A stretch of 64,000 nucleotides of DNA from Gigantopelta aegis (Eukaryota; Mollusca; Gastropoda; Neomphalida; Peltospiridae), in NCBI RefSeq assembly GCF_016097555.1, contig NC_054713.1, forward strand, positions 6,562,047-6,626,046, written 5' to 3'. A program made the position numbers and the translations under genes. The notes beneath the pieces were generated by a model that made no database searches, had not been told where the DNA came from, and was given only the letters and a program-made list of their open reading frames with translations. The first letter of the stretch is position 1. Each line of letters starts with the position of its first letter. This document shows, piece after piece, positions 33,401 through 40,914 of the stretch.

Positions 33401-35069
33401 AAATTTCAGTTATTCAGACACTCCGTAATGGTGGTAAATCTACAACTACCATGCAATTTTTAAAATTTAACTTTAGCTATTTGTTGTCTCTTAAAAAACC
33501 TTTTATTTTTAATCTCCATATATGTATAATATATATAGAAACAATGTAAACCACTCTACATACTGTTCTGATTACTGCAAAACTTAGTGTTTTATTCACA
33601 TTCACAGCTATTTCAGGCCTTCAGTTCGTTTCCGGTAGTGTGTCGGTAAAATCATGGAACCAAAATTTAGTTTTCCATTATTCTATCGAGTACGTCTATT
33701 CAACAGAACCTAAAAACAGTTTCTGGCGGGTTCACAAGGCACGGAACCAAAAAAGTGTCCCATGAAATTTCCAACACCATATAACCGTAAATAAAATGTG
33801 TTGAGTGTGTCATTAAATAAAACATTTCCTTCCTTCTTTCCCATGAAATTTGATGTCCTATTGCCTGGTATTTAAAAAAAAAAAAAAAAAAGTTCTATTT
33901 ATTATGTTTAAAAAAATCTGTAATGAATTGTATTAAAATAACATATAAAAGATCCCTTGCTACCAATGGACAAATGAAATCGGTTTCCTCTCTAAGACTA
34001 TATGTCACAATTACCGAATGTTTGACATCCAATAGCCGATGATAAATAAAATCAATTTGCTCTACTTTAACTGTCATTAGCATGTAAACATTTGGTATAT
34101 TACATCAAAAGCAAAGCATCCGTTTAAGAATGCTGACGCCATATAACCGTAAATAAAATGTGTTGTGTGTGTCAATAAATAAAACATTTCCTTCCTTCCT
34201 TCCGTTTAACAATCGTGCATTGCACTATTCATTAAAAGAATATCAATGTGCTCTAGTGATGTCATTAAACAAAACCGACTTTGTCTTTATAGTTAAAGTT
34301 TGTTTTGTTTAACGACACCACTAGAGCACATTGATTTATTAATCATCGGCCAGTGGATGTCAAACATTTGGTCATTTTATCACATAATCTTTGAGAGAAA
34401 ACCCGCTACATTTATTCATTAGTAGCAAGGGATGTTTTTATATGCACCATCCCATAGACAGAATAGCACATACCACGGCCTTTGATATACCAGTCGTGGT
34501 GTGCTGGCTGGAACAAGAAATAACCCAATGGGCCCACCGACGGGGATCGAAACCAAACCGACTGCGCATAAAGTGAGCCCCTTACCACTGGGTTACATCC
34601 CACCCCTTTGACTTTGTAGAGACTTGTTCTGACTTGGCTTCCATTTTAAAGATGTTTGCAGCTACTAAAGCCTCATTTAATAACTATAATTCAGGGGTGG
34701 GAATTCTCCTCGGATCAGCTGTTTTCCTCTCATGGAACATTGCGTTTCCTCGCATTTTAATCGTCCTTTCATCCAAAATGTGTCAGATGGCACAGATTTT
34801 AACCTAGGATTTCAAGAATTTGAGGGACCCCTCTAGATTTCCTCTTTCACAGTTCACCAATTCCCACCCCTGATAATTACATATCAAATACATTTTCGAC
34901 TCAACTGTACAGAGTAAAGTGAGATATATTGGTACTAGTTTTATATATTGAAATCTTGAACATGTTTCTTTAAACTTTATATGTTTATATTTTCAGGAAC
35001 AAGGCGGATTGGCTTGATACTGAACTGAATAGCTTCGTTTCCAAGTTCCTCAAACAGACACTATTGTGA
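1881..35069 (+). CDS. MFN2: Mitofusin (outer mitochondrial membrane fusion GTPase), 17 coding exons
   Basis: Exons: 1881-2091, 4437-4566, 7243-7405, 8124-8245, 8882-8990, 13524-13628, 14768-14921, 15385-15452, 19106-19227, 22358-22484, 23051-23155, 25063-25165 (or alternative 24234-24336), 28256-28473, 30174-30311, 31016-31212, 33227-33361, 34997-35069. All junctions are GT-AG, all phases agree, and the product is 759 residues, close to vertebrate mitofusins. Dynamin-family GTPase motifs: P-loop GRTSNGKS (113-120), DSPG (208-211), NRWD (267-270) and FVSARE. Helical region about 350-510. Two hydrophobic segments (about 612-650) include [22 protein letters not shown]-terminal heptad-repeat region ends in LKQTLL. 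Mitofusins tether and fuse mitochondria by GTP-driven dimerisation. MFN1 and MFN2 arose within vertebrates, so the symbol means the family. A likely 5' UTR acceptor lies at 1751. Exon boundaries were placed by eye. Confidence 0.95.
2092..2311. other. Start of intron 1
   Basis: AT-rich intron sequence with a short hairpin near 2275-2315 (ataatcgtggga / tccacgattat). Nothing coding is seen. Confidence 0.4.
2312..3765. mobile_element. Non-autonomous DNA element with terminal inverted repeats, mitofusin intron 1
   Basis: The left end actctcgagtgccaaataaa is matched in inverted orientation at the right end (tttattaggcactcgagagt). Subterminal motifs of the form ccctatgctaattc and ctacgcttattcagcaccc recur at both sides, as in many non-autonomous DNA transposons. 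No transposase frame is present. The superfamily is unknown. Confidence 0.55.
3967..4407. mobile_element. Inverted-repeat MITE flanked by gtctat direct repeats
   Basis: The element begins cagtgttcgagattaa and ends ttaatctcggacactg, which is a 16-bp terminal inverted repeat with one mismatch. The 6-bp sequence gtctat lies directly outside both ends (3961-3966 and 4408-4413), as expected of a target-site duplication. It ends about 30 bases before mitofusin exon 2. A shorter relative is at 26639-26795. Confidence 0.65.
4605..4938 (+). mobile_element. SINE family A, near full length
   Basis: A tRNA-like head (catagtccagtggtaaagcg ... gggatcgatcccc) leads into the core (ccagccagtgcac, ggccatggtatgtgctatcc, aaaagatcccttgctgctaa) and the A tail (aaaatgtgttgagtgtgtcg), ending in a T/C-rich run. 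A second A tail alone lies at 5113-5180. Confidence 0.85.
5577..6062. repeat. GA-rich minisatellite, mitofusin intron 2 (left part)
   Basis: Imperfect units of about 25 bp (gatatagagatagtcggaga followed by gaggg) change into a ggagagtcaggggtggcagg variant. The array resumes at 7054 after an inserted element. Confidence 0.8.
6063..7053. mobile_element. Inverted-repeat DNA element inserted in the GA minisatellite
   Basis: The left end cagacatcgaaataag pairs with the right end cttatttcgatgcctg (one mismatch in 16). It splits the minisatellite, with agtgg on both sides as a probable short target duplication. Inside, a ~100-bp motif (ttgtgcaattgcaagcaatt ... ttacttccg) occurs near 6243 and again near 6803. 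No transposase is visible. Confidence 0.6.
7054..7190. repeat. GA-rich minisatellite, continuation
   Basis: This is the right-hand part of the interrupted array (gggatagtcggag, tggcaggatagtcggaga), ending in a (GA)n run about 50 bases before mitofusin exon 3. Confidence 0.75.
7513..8100 (+). mobile_element. SINE family B with its 3' tail triplicated
   Basis: A B-type head and core (taggatcgatcc, ccagccagtgcaccac, aaaagatcccttgca) is followed by the B tail (tttaacatccaatgg ... aatcaatgtgctctagtggt). The tail recurs twice more, at about 7818-7935 and 7985-8100, each time less similar. Confidence 0.7.
8246..8460 (+). repeat. Duplicated exon 4 end plus donor site, mitofusin intron 4
   Basis: The last 22 bases of exon 4 and its donor (tcgtgtttgttgacag/gtgagc) recur 140 bases downstream (tcgtgttcgttgacag/gtgagt, 8364-8391). 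The following intron sequence (agtgaaaaaagaaagtga) is duplicated too. Using the second donor would read into a stop (TAA) four codons into the retained segment. Confidence 0.75.
8461..8881. other. Rest of mitofusin intron 4
   Basis: AT-rich unique sequence with several loose copies of aatctctcaatcttagaatt. No gene is seen. Confidence 0.4.
10755..10975 (-). mobile_element. Divergent SINE fragment, minus strand
   Basis: The sequence reads, inverted, as SINE core (gattagcagcaaggggtctt, acaggatag, gcccaatgggccca). It is more diverged than most copies here and sits between the two transposase exons. Confidence 0.6.
10995..11580. other. Intron of the transposase element, GC-rich patch
   Basis: At 11030-11170 a ccgggcctggccc motif and its inverted partner cgggccaggcctgg flank a GC-rich core, probably a tiny palindromic element. 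The remainder is unique sequence with no gene seen. Confidence 0.35.
12420..12808 (+). mobile_element. SINE family C, full length, with 11-bp target duplication
   Basis: Head ccggcctctggcgtcgtggc with gttcggatcccagtcgaggc (box B-like) is followed by a unique middle, the shared core (aaaggccatggtttgtgcta) and the family A tail. The duplication tctaagctctt flanks it on both sides. Confidence 0.85.
12820..13523. other. End of mitofusin intron 5
   Basis: Unique intron sequence with a purine-rich patch at 13070-13235 and an acceptor cctttgtttcag just before exon 6. No gene is seen. Confidence 0.4.
13659..14071. mobile_element. hAT-like MITE with 8-bp target duplication
   Basis: The ends tagggtctccacgagt and acttgtggaggccctg form imperfect inverted repeats, and ccagccag flanks both sides (13651-13658 and 14072-14079). 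Eight-base duplications and AGGG-type termini are typical of hAT elements. Internal inverted copies of gactcgagt give further palindrome structure. No transposase is present. Confidence 0.7.
14072..14545 (+). mobile_element. SINE family B 3' part and further B fragments
   Basis: A B core and tail (ccagccagtgcaccacaact ... aatcaatatgctctagtggt) ends near 14285. Weaker fragments of the same core and tail follow to about 14545, with a (CAGT)n run at 14446-14467. Confidence 0.7.
15453..16035. other. Start of mitofusin intron 8
   Basis: AT-rich intron with old SINE traces near 15540-15700 (aaagacccccggttgctatt). No gene is seen. Confidence 0.4.
16039..18382. repeat. 87-bp minisatellite (about 24 copies) grown from an inverted-repeat element end
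   Basis: Between about 16290 and 18380 an 87-bp unit (ttactagcccaacattgaat ... gtggggctaccataatctag ... aggccctgtcgggcatgg) repeats about 24 times with few changes, the most frequent being cattag/taatag/caatag after gggcatgg. The region opens with cagggcttctagca (16039) and closes with ctagaggcctg, an inverted pair. The array therefore looks like internal expansion of the right end of a hAT-like MITE. Confidence 0.8.
18495..18864 (+). mobile_element. SINE family C, full length, with 13-bp target duplication
   Basis: The head ccggcctcggtggcgtcgtg and cagatcccagtcgaggcatg lead into the shared core and A tail. Part of the core is deleted. ttgattgggtttt flanks it at 18482-18494 and 18865-18877. 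Confidence 0.85.
18905..19082 (+). mobile_element. SINE family B, 3' part
   Basis: The core (aaaggctatggtatgtcctg, aaaagatcc) and a shortened B tail end about 20 bases before mitofusin exon 9. Confidence 0.65.
19188..21815 (+). repeat. 91-bp minisatellite carrying the exon 9 end and 5' splice site, about 28 copies
   Basis: Each unit contains catggaggaagcctacagca, agagtatagaaatcaa and gtaagtct, that is the last ~38 bases of mitofusin exon 9 plus its donor, followed by gttactgtagtggtggtagt and attatagaggtagtggttag. The first unit is the true exon end (19190-19227). The rest lie in intron 9. Most copies keep GTAAGT intact. Some have cttggagg for catggagg, and copies near the 3' end are more diverged. 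Splicing at any later donor would place TAA in frame directly after the exon. Confidence 0.9.
21862..22003. mobile_element. Palindromic MITE, mitofusin intron 9
   Basis: A left arm (aatactaaacgagtttgcct ... gttttgatatctg) pairs with a right arm (cagataccaacactgttcac ... gcaagtttagtatt), giving a long imperfect hairpin of about 60 bp per arm. Confidence 0.65.
22497..22625 (+). mobile_element. SINE family B tail fragment
   Basis: The piece starts at tagcgggtttcctctataag and ends in gtcgttaaacaaaaact. Head and core are missing. Confidence 0.65.
22626..23050. other. Mitofusin intron 10, no feature
   Basis: Unique AT-rich intron sequence with no repeat or gene that I recognise, ending at the exon 11 acceptor (tgtttgtcag). 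Confidence 0.4.
23526..23845 (+). mobile_element. SINE family B, full length
   Basis: The head gggcgggacatagcccagtg with tttgggatcgatccac is followed by the core (ccagccagtgcaccact, cgtggtatgtgctatcctgt, aaaagatcccttgct) and the B tail (tttgacatccaatagccgat ... tgctctagtggtgtcgttaa). It is one of the cleanest B copies in the window. Confidence 0.9.
23868..24225 (+). repeat. ~78-bp minisatellite upstream of exon 12a
   Basis: Four to five imperfect units alternate tgtttacataattataaatt / gatcaggaataggaatataa with catatttatgaactgatctg / gatccggagacaagg. The unit resembles the sequence just before exon 12a (tatttacataattttgtaag), so the array may have grown from that splice-acceptor region. Confidence 0.75.
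24234..24336 (+). CDS. MFN2: Mitofusin alternative exon 12a (candidate mutually exclusive exon)
   Basis: This is an open 103-nt exon between AG (24232-24233) and a strong donor GTGAGATAAC. It encodes 34 residues starting [14 protein letters not shown] and ending QSFLE. It aligns without gaps to exon 12b (13 of 34 identical: L, H, V, E, L, R, N, R, C, A, D, Q, S). Length, entry phase (0) and exit phase (1) match 12b, so either can join exons 11 and 13, while including both or neither would shift the frame. RNM and the CTSAI stretch look conserved with other mitofusins, which argues against a decayed copy. The acceptor has a poor pyrimidine tract, which could make its use regulated. A pseudo-exon remains possible. 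Confidence 0.7.
24337..25062. other. Intron between alternative exons 12a and 12b
   Basis: This 726-base spacer separates the two homologous exons. It holds a B-SINE tail (24722-24870) and otherwise unique AT-rich sequence with several near-palindromic AT stretches. Confidence 0.5.
24722..24870 (+). mobile_element. SINE family B tail fragment
   Basis: It contains aaagatttcttgctgcaaat, tgacatccaatagcccatga and tgctctagtggtgttgttaa. It lies between the two alternative exons. Confidence 0.65.
25063..25165 (+). CDS. MFN2: Mitofusin exon 12b (canonical version)
   Basis: This 103-nt exon encodes [20 protein letters not shown] ... QSQMT, clearly the usual mitofusin sequence with its EEGLGRN stretch (about residues 473-506 of the assembled protein). 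The acceptor is CACCAG and the donor is ACAG/GTGATG. It lies between the first helical region and the membrane segments, in the helical stalk. Its partner 12a sits 726 bases upstream. Confidence 0.9.
25166..26040 (+). repeat. Dispersed tandem copies of the exon 12b end and donor, mitofusin intron 12
   Basis: The exon end and donor (agatgacag/gtgatgtgtg ... cagtgcgtgacactg) plus aaaatcaaccaaccataggt and ggttcgttgaag recur at about 25754, 25827, 25917 and 26019. Two copies keep a GT donor directly after tgacag. A minus-strand SINE (25460-25731) splits the array. Confidence 0.75.
25460..25731 (-). mobile_element. tRNA-derived SINE, ccggcctcggtgg head type (family D)
   Basis: Inverted, it reads ccggcctcggtggtgtagtg, then gttcgtatcccacttgaggc and cattgggtaggtgtaaggcc. 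The head resembles family C but the 3' part differs and lacks the A tail. Confidence 0.7.
26090..26300 (+). mobile_element. Divergent SINE with tRNA-like head
   Basis: The pieces ttggtcagtagaacac, taggatcaaatctcct, aaaagtcatggtatgtactg and aaagatccctagctacta follow the same order as family B but are diverged. Confidence 0.5.
26639..26795. mobile_element. Internally deleted relative of the 3967-4407 MITE
   Basis: It begins cagtgttcgagattaacggt like the intron 1 copy and continues with the same gggataccagaatttaattt, but jumps over the middle to actaaattctcaggtgggat. Confidence 0.65.
26796..27520. other. Mitofusin intron 12, AT-rich stretch with a CT microsatellite
   Basis: AT-rich sequence leads into a pyrimidine-rich zone with a pure (TC)n run at about 27373-27420 and a C run near 27507. 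No gene is seen. Translated frames here are low-complexity only. Confidence 0.5.
27520..27715 (+). mobile_element. SINE family B, diverged
   Basis: It contains ccagccagtgctctagag, gtggtatgtgctgtcctgtc, atagatcccttgctgctaat and taaatctagtggtgtcattc. Confidence 0.6.
27919..28250 (+). mobile_element. SINE family A inserted at the mitofusin exon 13 acceptor
   Basis: This is a full-length copy (gcggcgggacatatcccagt, gggatcgatccccatcagtg, aaaagatcccttgctgctaa, aaaatgtgttgagtacatcg). ttcagatcgatt flanks it exactly at 27907-27918 and 28251-28262. That 12-bp duplication contains the splice acceptor AG and the first bases of exon 13, so two acceptors now exist. The SINE's own T/C-rich tail supplies the pyrimidine tract of the downstream one. 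Confidence 0.9.
28715..28880 (+). mobile_element. SINE family B, 3' part
   Basis: It runs from cgtgggaaagtgcatataaa through gccgctaatggaaaaatgta to tgctctggtggtgtctttaa. Confidence 0.7.
28880..29130 (+). repeat. 35-bp tandem repeat, 7 copies
   Basis: Unit aatatgacgttgcttaccca plus gtccaatgtatgtga, nearly identical in all copies, one copy missing two bases. It starts at the end of a SINE tail. Confidence 0.85.
29222..29508 (-). mobile_element. SINE family B, full length, minus strand
   Basis: It reads inverted from the tail (gtttgttttgtttaacaaca) through tgcaagggattcttttatat and gacaggatagcacatacc to the tRNA-like head (gcgagcgatttagcactggg ... catcccgccc). Confidence 0.85.
29530..29870 (+). 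repeat. 56-bp tandem repeat, 6 copies, each with a small inverted repeat
   Basis: Units contain acccaggtgtgaatcgtact, aatcttacgaaactcatgtc and acgattcacgtattac. In each unit cgattcac and gtgaatcg flank the ttacacccag segment, so every copy can fold as a short hairpin. Confidence 0.85.
30312..30913. other. Mitofusin intron 14, no feature
   Basis: Unique AT-rich sequence. No repeat family or gene is recognised until the duplicated acceptor segment. Confidence 0.4.
30914..31029 (+). repeat. Duplicated splice acceptor and start of exon 15
   Basis: A 58-bp unit (gctaacatttcctcatttta ... tatgtttatatttgctggg ... aaggccgctg) occurs twice in tandem. The second copy is the real acceptor and exon start (tttttgcag/ggcatcaaggccgctg). 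In the first copy the acceptor CAG has become CTG. Confidence 0.75.
31200..32872 (+). repeat. ~22-bp minisatellite carrying the exon 15 end and 5' splice site
   Basis: Starting at the true exon end (gtacagca/gtaagtagacagtc) the unit gtacagcagtaagtagacag plus tcg or acg repeats for about 1.65 kb, some 70 times, with higher-order blocks. Most copies keep GTAAGT and some have GTGAGT. Reading through the donor gives CAG TAA, an immediate stop. Long apparent frames on the minus strand are products of the repeat. Confidence 0.9.
32873..33226. other. End of mitofusin intron 15
   Basis: A short (CATA)n run near 32875 and unique sequence, ending at the exon 16 acceptor (tatatttcag). No gene is seen. 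Confidence 0.4.
33362..33770. other. Start of mitofusin intron 16
   Basis: Unique AT-rich intron sequence. No feature is recognised. Confidence 0.4.
33770..34285 (+). mobile_element. Cluster of SINE fragments (A and B tails)
   Basis: A tails at about 33775-33832 and 34126-34190 (ccgtaaataaaatgtgttg) and B pieces at about 33940-34080 and 34215-34285 (tgacatccaatagccgatga, atgtgctctagtgatgtcat) lie in a row, separated by short unique stretches. Confidence 0.65.
34297..34612 (-). mobile_element. SINE family B, full length, minus strand
   Basis: Inverted copy from the tail (tttgttttgtttaacgacac) through gtagcaagggatgttttta and acagaatagcacataccacg to the head (ccaccgacggggatcgaaac ... gggttacatcccacccc). 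Confidence 0.9.
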
Positions 35070-35300
35070 TGGAAGTAGACATTATCTAGTGTGATGGAAG
35101 TGGACAATGTTGTGATTGTAGTTGACATAATGTTGATGGGAGAGGGAATATTGTAACAGAAGGGGACACTATTGTGATGGAAGTAGACATAATGGTGATA
35201 GGAGTGGACATTATATATTGTGATGGAAGTGGACATAACATTGATCTGAGAGAAAGAACAACGCGATGGAATGGGACATTATTGTGATTGGATAGACATA
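35057..35300 (+). repeat. Degenerate repeat starting at the mitofusin stop codon
   Basis: The last coding bases and stop (gacactattgtgatggaagt followed by agacat) recur at 35163-35188 almost unchanged. Partial forms (gtgatggaagtggaca, gtgatgggagtgg) recur in between and after. It is an AG/T-rich imperfect array in the first part of the 3' UTR. Confidence 0.65.
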
Positions 35301-38300
35301 ATTTTTCAAAAACAAGACTGTATAGGCTATGTAAATATATACACATGTAGTTATACTAAAAAGGACTAGGAGAATCATCTATAACACAAGAATGAAATGT
35401 GTGTGTTCGGTTTTCAGTTTCATGGGCAGAGCTACTGTGTTCAGTTTTACTGAGAGATTGTGTACAAAGATCTTGAGTTTCAAATTCAGGAGCCCATCTC
35501 TGTGTGTACATGTCTTTGTTCAAGTGTGCAAACATGTCTTCTTCTGCTCATGTTTTAAGGGTGGTATAAACTCATTGGAACCTCCCCCCCTCACCCTCCC
35601 CATAGGAGGATCCCATGTAAGGGGAGCCATCTACGATACATGCAAGGAGGGGGAGTGGGTAGGTGGTTACGAAGTTACCACCCAGTGATTTCCCTAATCA
35701 TAATTTTTATTGCACATACTCTTGCCTTAGTGGATGCTTCTGTTAATTTCTACCAGCGTCCCCCTCTGAGAAAAATGCTAGCTCTGACCTTGCATTAATG
35801 CAAAAATAATAATAATTGTAAAAAATAAAATAAATATTAAATAAAACAAAATACCAAATGCAAAATAACAACCCCCCCCAAAAAAAAAATCCCATTTCAT
35901 TCTTCCAAAACAAATGTTACCTGTAGAATATTTGTAGACATTTTTTATCATAATTAATCATATGTATTCTTTAATACTTGAGTTTTTTATTAGCAGATGT
36001 GGTTTTTATTATTATTTATTATTATTTTTATTTTTTTTACAATTATCTAACAGAAGTGTTATTTATAAAATATAGAAGCATTATGTATTACAGTACCCCC
36101 TAAAAAAAACACTAGAAAAAAAAAGTAAAGTTTTTCAATAATGAATTTAAAATGTTCTTGTTAAAAAATTAGACCTCACTGCTACTAATACTTCTAGTTA
36201 CTCTTAAAATAGTTCATATCTTTATATTATACATGCATTTACTTGTGTATAAAAAGAGGGCGGGATTTAGCTCAGTTGGTTGAGTGCTCGCTTGAGGTGC
36301 TTGCATCGCAGGATCGAACCACCTCAATGGATTCATTCAACTGATTGGGTTTTTTTTCCATTCCAACCAGAGCACCACAACTGGTCAAAGGCTGTGGTAT
36401 GTGCTTTCCTGTCTGTGGGAAAGTGCATATAAGGGATCCCTTGCTGCATTAGAAAAATGTAGCGGGTTTCCTGTGATGACTATGAGTCAGAATTACAAAT
36501 AGTTTGACATCCAGTAGCCAATGACTAATTAATCAATGTGCTCTAGTGGTGTCATTAAACAAAACAAACTCTTCTTTTTTTGTGTAGAAAAACTTATATT
36601 TGTTATGTAAACCATGGTATGGGAACATCTACAGTTTGCCGCCCCCTCCCTCCGCCCCCCAAAAAAAAAACCTAATTAAATTAATAATAAAAAAAATATA
36701 TATGTTATAATTTGTTTGTGAAAACACCCATGATGTAGCTAAGCTGTAAACGTTTTGCGTGAGGTGTATTGGGATGTAGGATCGAACCCCCTCGGTGAAC
36801 CATCTCAACCAATGGCTCACATTTAGTGTACCAAAGGCCATAGTACTATGAAATCCTTTAATTTCGTGGGCTTGAATTTATGTTTTTTGATAGAATAAAC
36901 ATTTCGTTTGGTAGTAAAATTTGTGGATAAAAAAAAAAGGTAGTGTTATAAATTTGTATTACAGGGAACATCTTGTTTTCAAAATCTTGATTAGCGATAT
37001 TTCTTGTCAATTGAATATTGATTAGTAACTACTGCTTAATGATTTATAATTGTGCAGCAATGTCTGAAACCTGTGTAACAAATTGCGACACGATACTGAA
37101 CAAAATGTTCCATGTATTGTACATAAGCATGTATTATATTTTTCTTGTGCTCTTAAATTCATTGACAGCACTAGTACACAAATTACATGAAAATTAGACC
37201 ATGAATTAAAGTGATTCCACGGTGTGTGCTGTTCTGCATTTGGAAATTTTTACACATTCATTTTTCATTTTTCATTCAGGTTGTAGATTTTCCCATATTA
37301 CACATTCATTTTTCATTTAGATTGTCGATTTTCCCATATCACAAATTATATTTACTTTGAAAAAAATAAAGAAATAAAAATTAAAATAAAAAGGACCATT
37401 TATCACCGTGCTTCATTTTTAGTCGGCTTAAAATTATTATGCATATCATTTTTACTGTTTCTGAAAGCTTCTGGATATCAGTTTTAAGATGTATTATAAA
37501 CATACAGGGTCGAATTTACGTAGCCTGTTTTTGACTTACAATTACATATGGCATCTTTAACCATGTGTATTTACAATGCTTAAACATCTGTCTTTAAGAG
37601 AAAGTATCTTCATAAATTCGGACTTGAATTTTCAACTGTATTTTACTATGTTTACTTATTTGGCAATGAAATGCTTTAGTCTTCTATTTTCAGAAAAAAA
37701 GATTTATTATATTTTACTTTGTAAACGTGAATGAAATAACTTTACCAGAACAGTTTTCATTTGTTATGCGGCTGCTTGTTCTTTTGTTATTGAGTTGTGA
37801 GAAAACTAAAAGATTGAATTATTGTTATTGATTTTTAAAATATAAAATTGCATGGTGTTGCTTTTTGTTGTATGGTTGTTGCTGTGAACTATATACACCA
37901 TGAATTTCATTATTTTAATTTAGTTTTCTTGATTATTGTTTTGTAGAACATTTGTTACGTTGCTTATACAGTATTTTTTTGTGCAGTTTATTTATGTTTT
38001 TGTTGGTAAAGTTTACAAGAAAAAGAATATATAATATAGATTTGTTTGACATGTCTTCATTTACATAAATTTACATAATTCACACTGCCTTTTGAAAGCT
38101 TAGCTACATGTATTGTCATACATAAAAATACTGCTTGGAAAGTTAATCAATTCTTAGAATTATAATTATTAGAACTTTAATTTTCATAATTGTTAGGATT
38201 AATTTGCAAAATTGTCATCATTATAATTAAATGAAATTTCTGGAGTAATTTTTTTTTTATGTGCAATATTTACAGTGAATGTTAGGCAGAAAATCCATTT

Positions 38301-39630
38301 AGGGGGGAACCCAGTGACATGAGGTGGAATGCCAAGGGAACTTTGGGGGAGGTTTGCAGAGGATCGTAAAATTTTTTTAAATTAATATATAATAAAATTA
38401 TAACTGTCGTAAAATTTAGAGGGGGGGGGGGGGCTTGGGCCCCTGGGGCCCCCTCTAGATCCGCTTATGTTAGGTATGGAATTTAGAGGAGCTATCCTAG
38501 CTTTGTAGCCATACAATAGATAGTTGATTACTCTATTCACGTATACTACGTTTAGGAAATAAATCCTATTTTAAAAATTTGATATATGAAGTATTACATG
38601 GATAAATACATTTCATATTCCCTTTGACCCATTAATTTCAAATTGTTTTTAATTAAAGTATTGAAGGTGAAATAAAATATAAAAAAACATTTATTTAGTT
38701 ACTTACTACAAACATTAGGATGATTAGAACTTTACTGAACACAAAGATATTCATATTCTCAGCACAATTTCAAATTATTGTTGGCCTATTTAAAAACTTT
38801 TTTTAATTAAAGTATAGGGAAAAAAAAAACCCTCAACAAAACAATGAGTTACCTACAACTAAAATTAGATTGATCAGAAATCCATTGAACATAAAGAGAT
38901 TCATTTTCTAAGGAATATAAATAAATAAGTATATTGTAAAATAGTTAAAACAATACTCACCTGAAGTGCTTGGGTCAGCGGATCAAGGGATCGTTCATAT
39001 AGACGGGACAGTACATACCACAGCCTTTGATGTACATGTACCAGTCATAGGGCTCTGGTGAGGTCAGTAAATTTATCTGTTTTCTTTATATATATATATA
39101 TACATAAAAACAACCAATAACCCAGCTTATTTATAGCAATTCCATCATCTGAACCGCAGGAACAATTAAAGTTAATATTTTCTATAATCAATTATAGATT
39201 TTTAAAACTACTGATCATATCGGTAGAGCCCAATAGATCAATTTTCAATTATAATCGATCATTGTAATGTGACTGCAAGAGATGGTGAATAAAATCGTTT
39301 AAGAAACAATGTAATACATGTACATAGATCAAAAGTTTTGTTCATTCTCTAGTGGCAGCCAAAATTGAAGATGTGATATGGAATTCTTTATGGATAGATT
39401 GAAAAACACCTACAACATGATGTCATGCCTTTCGGTGCAGCTGCCTTTTCGATGATGTTATACTGCATGGTGTTTTGACCCCACCAAAAACCCCTAACTC
39501 ATTGTCTGCTTACATATACTATTGTATTTTCATTTATATAAACAATAAATGTGCTGCAAGTGGGCAAGAAAAGTAATCGGTCATTGAATATATACGTTGG
39601 CAAACTGAACATCTCTTGCCATTTTCAGAA
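35301..39630. other. 3' flank of mitofusin, mostly AT-rich
   Basis: I see no gene. Several AATAAA hexamers occur (for example near 35820 and 37365), but no cleavage site can be chosen. SINE pieces lie at 36258-36575 and 36735-36845. A G run lies near 38420 and a minus-strand SINE trace near 38975-39060. Confidence 0.4.
36258..36575 (+). mobile_element. SINE family B variant with ttagctcagttggttgag head
   Basis: The head ggcgggatttagctcagttg with gcaggatcgaaccacc is a different tRNA-like promoter from the usual B head. The core and B tail (tgacatccagtagccaatga, tgctctagtggtgtcattaa) are standard. A further head fragment lies at 36735-36845. Confidence 0.75.
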
Positions 39631-39634
39631 AAGT

Positions 39635-39935
39635 GTTGGGATGTAGTCTAGTGGTAAAGCACTCGTCTGGTGTGCAATTGGTCTAGGATCGATCCCCATT
39701 GGTGTGCCCATTGAGCTGTGCCTGTGTTCCATAATATTGGCAATGGTATGTACTGTTCTGTCAGGGATAATGCATATAAAAGATCCCTTGCTGCTAATTG
39801 AAAAAAGTAGTTCATGGCGTGGCGACAGCGGGTTTCCTATCTCTTTATCTGTGTGGTCCTTAACCATATGTCTGATGCCATATAACCGTAAATAAAATGT
39901 GTTGAGTATGTCGTTAAATAAAACCTTTCTTTCTT
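39635..39935 (+). mobile_element. SINE family A, full length
   Basis: It runs from gttgggatgtagtctagtgg through aggatcgatccccattggtg and aaaagatcccttgctgctaa to aaaatgtgttgagtatgtcg and a T-rich end. Confidence 0.85.
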
Positions 39936-40914
39936 TAAAATCTCATCAATTAAGTAATAATTGATTCAGTATTTAATTGTATTCTGGTAGTCACGTTGGA
40001 ATCTTACGTATATTATATGTGTTCATCAAACAAGACAGCACACACACACAGTTTTGTACTGGTTGTGGCCAGTAGTACAATTTTCCCAACATGTTCACCA
40101 AATGTATTTGACCCAGTAATCATCATTTGAGATTGAAGGGGCAAAAAAAGAAAATAAAACTGGGTCCACTGTACCCCCCCCCCCCCCCCCCCCCCAACCT
40201 CCACAATTTATTACCCATCACACGTTAGGAGCACTAGTGTAATTGTGATGTTGAGTATCCCATAAAGTTTGAAATGATCCCCCCCCCCCCCAAAAAAGTA
40301 CTGTACTGAAAAATACTAAATGATGTCCGACACATTGTCCCTCGATTTTCACATTTGTAAACTTGTTTTCTGTATTAAATTTATGTTTTTAGACATGCAT
40401 TATCTGTTTCTAATAGATAATAATCACATTTGCGTGGGCAAAATTAACAAAGCTTGTTTTAGAAATGTATGGGTCTCCACACTTGCCTTTAACCAAAATA
40501 GAAAAAAAGAAGCAATTTTGTAGACCTGGTTCATACGTCGTCGTTTTTTTTTTTTTTACACAACACTCCCGCTTAGGTAATGACTATACATTTATATGTA
40601 TATCTTGTTTCAATGGTTTCTAGAGGGATTTTTTTTTTTTTTTTTTTTTTATCTTATTTTCCCACAGAAAACCACTATCACCATATTCATATTAAAGTAT
40701 TCAGGATCTCAGTTAACTTGATGAAATAACAGATTTTGTTTATGGGTTTAAAGAAAAAAAAAATTGTATATGGGTTTGTATGTATATTATTGAATAGATA
40801 TAATATTATTTTCTTTGGTTGATAATGTATGATAAACATTCAATAAAATACACATTTATAAGAAAACAATAAGAGATTTTGTCATCAATTTGCACAACCA
40901 ACTATTGTTAGTTG

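Noticed and set aside
35392..35688. 98-codon frame downstream of mitofusin
   Set aside because: There is no similarity to known families that I recognise and no splice or repeat context. It is most likely chance in the 3' flank.
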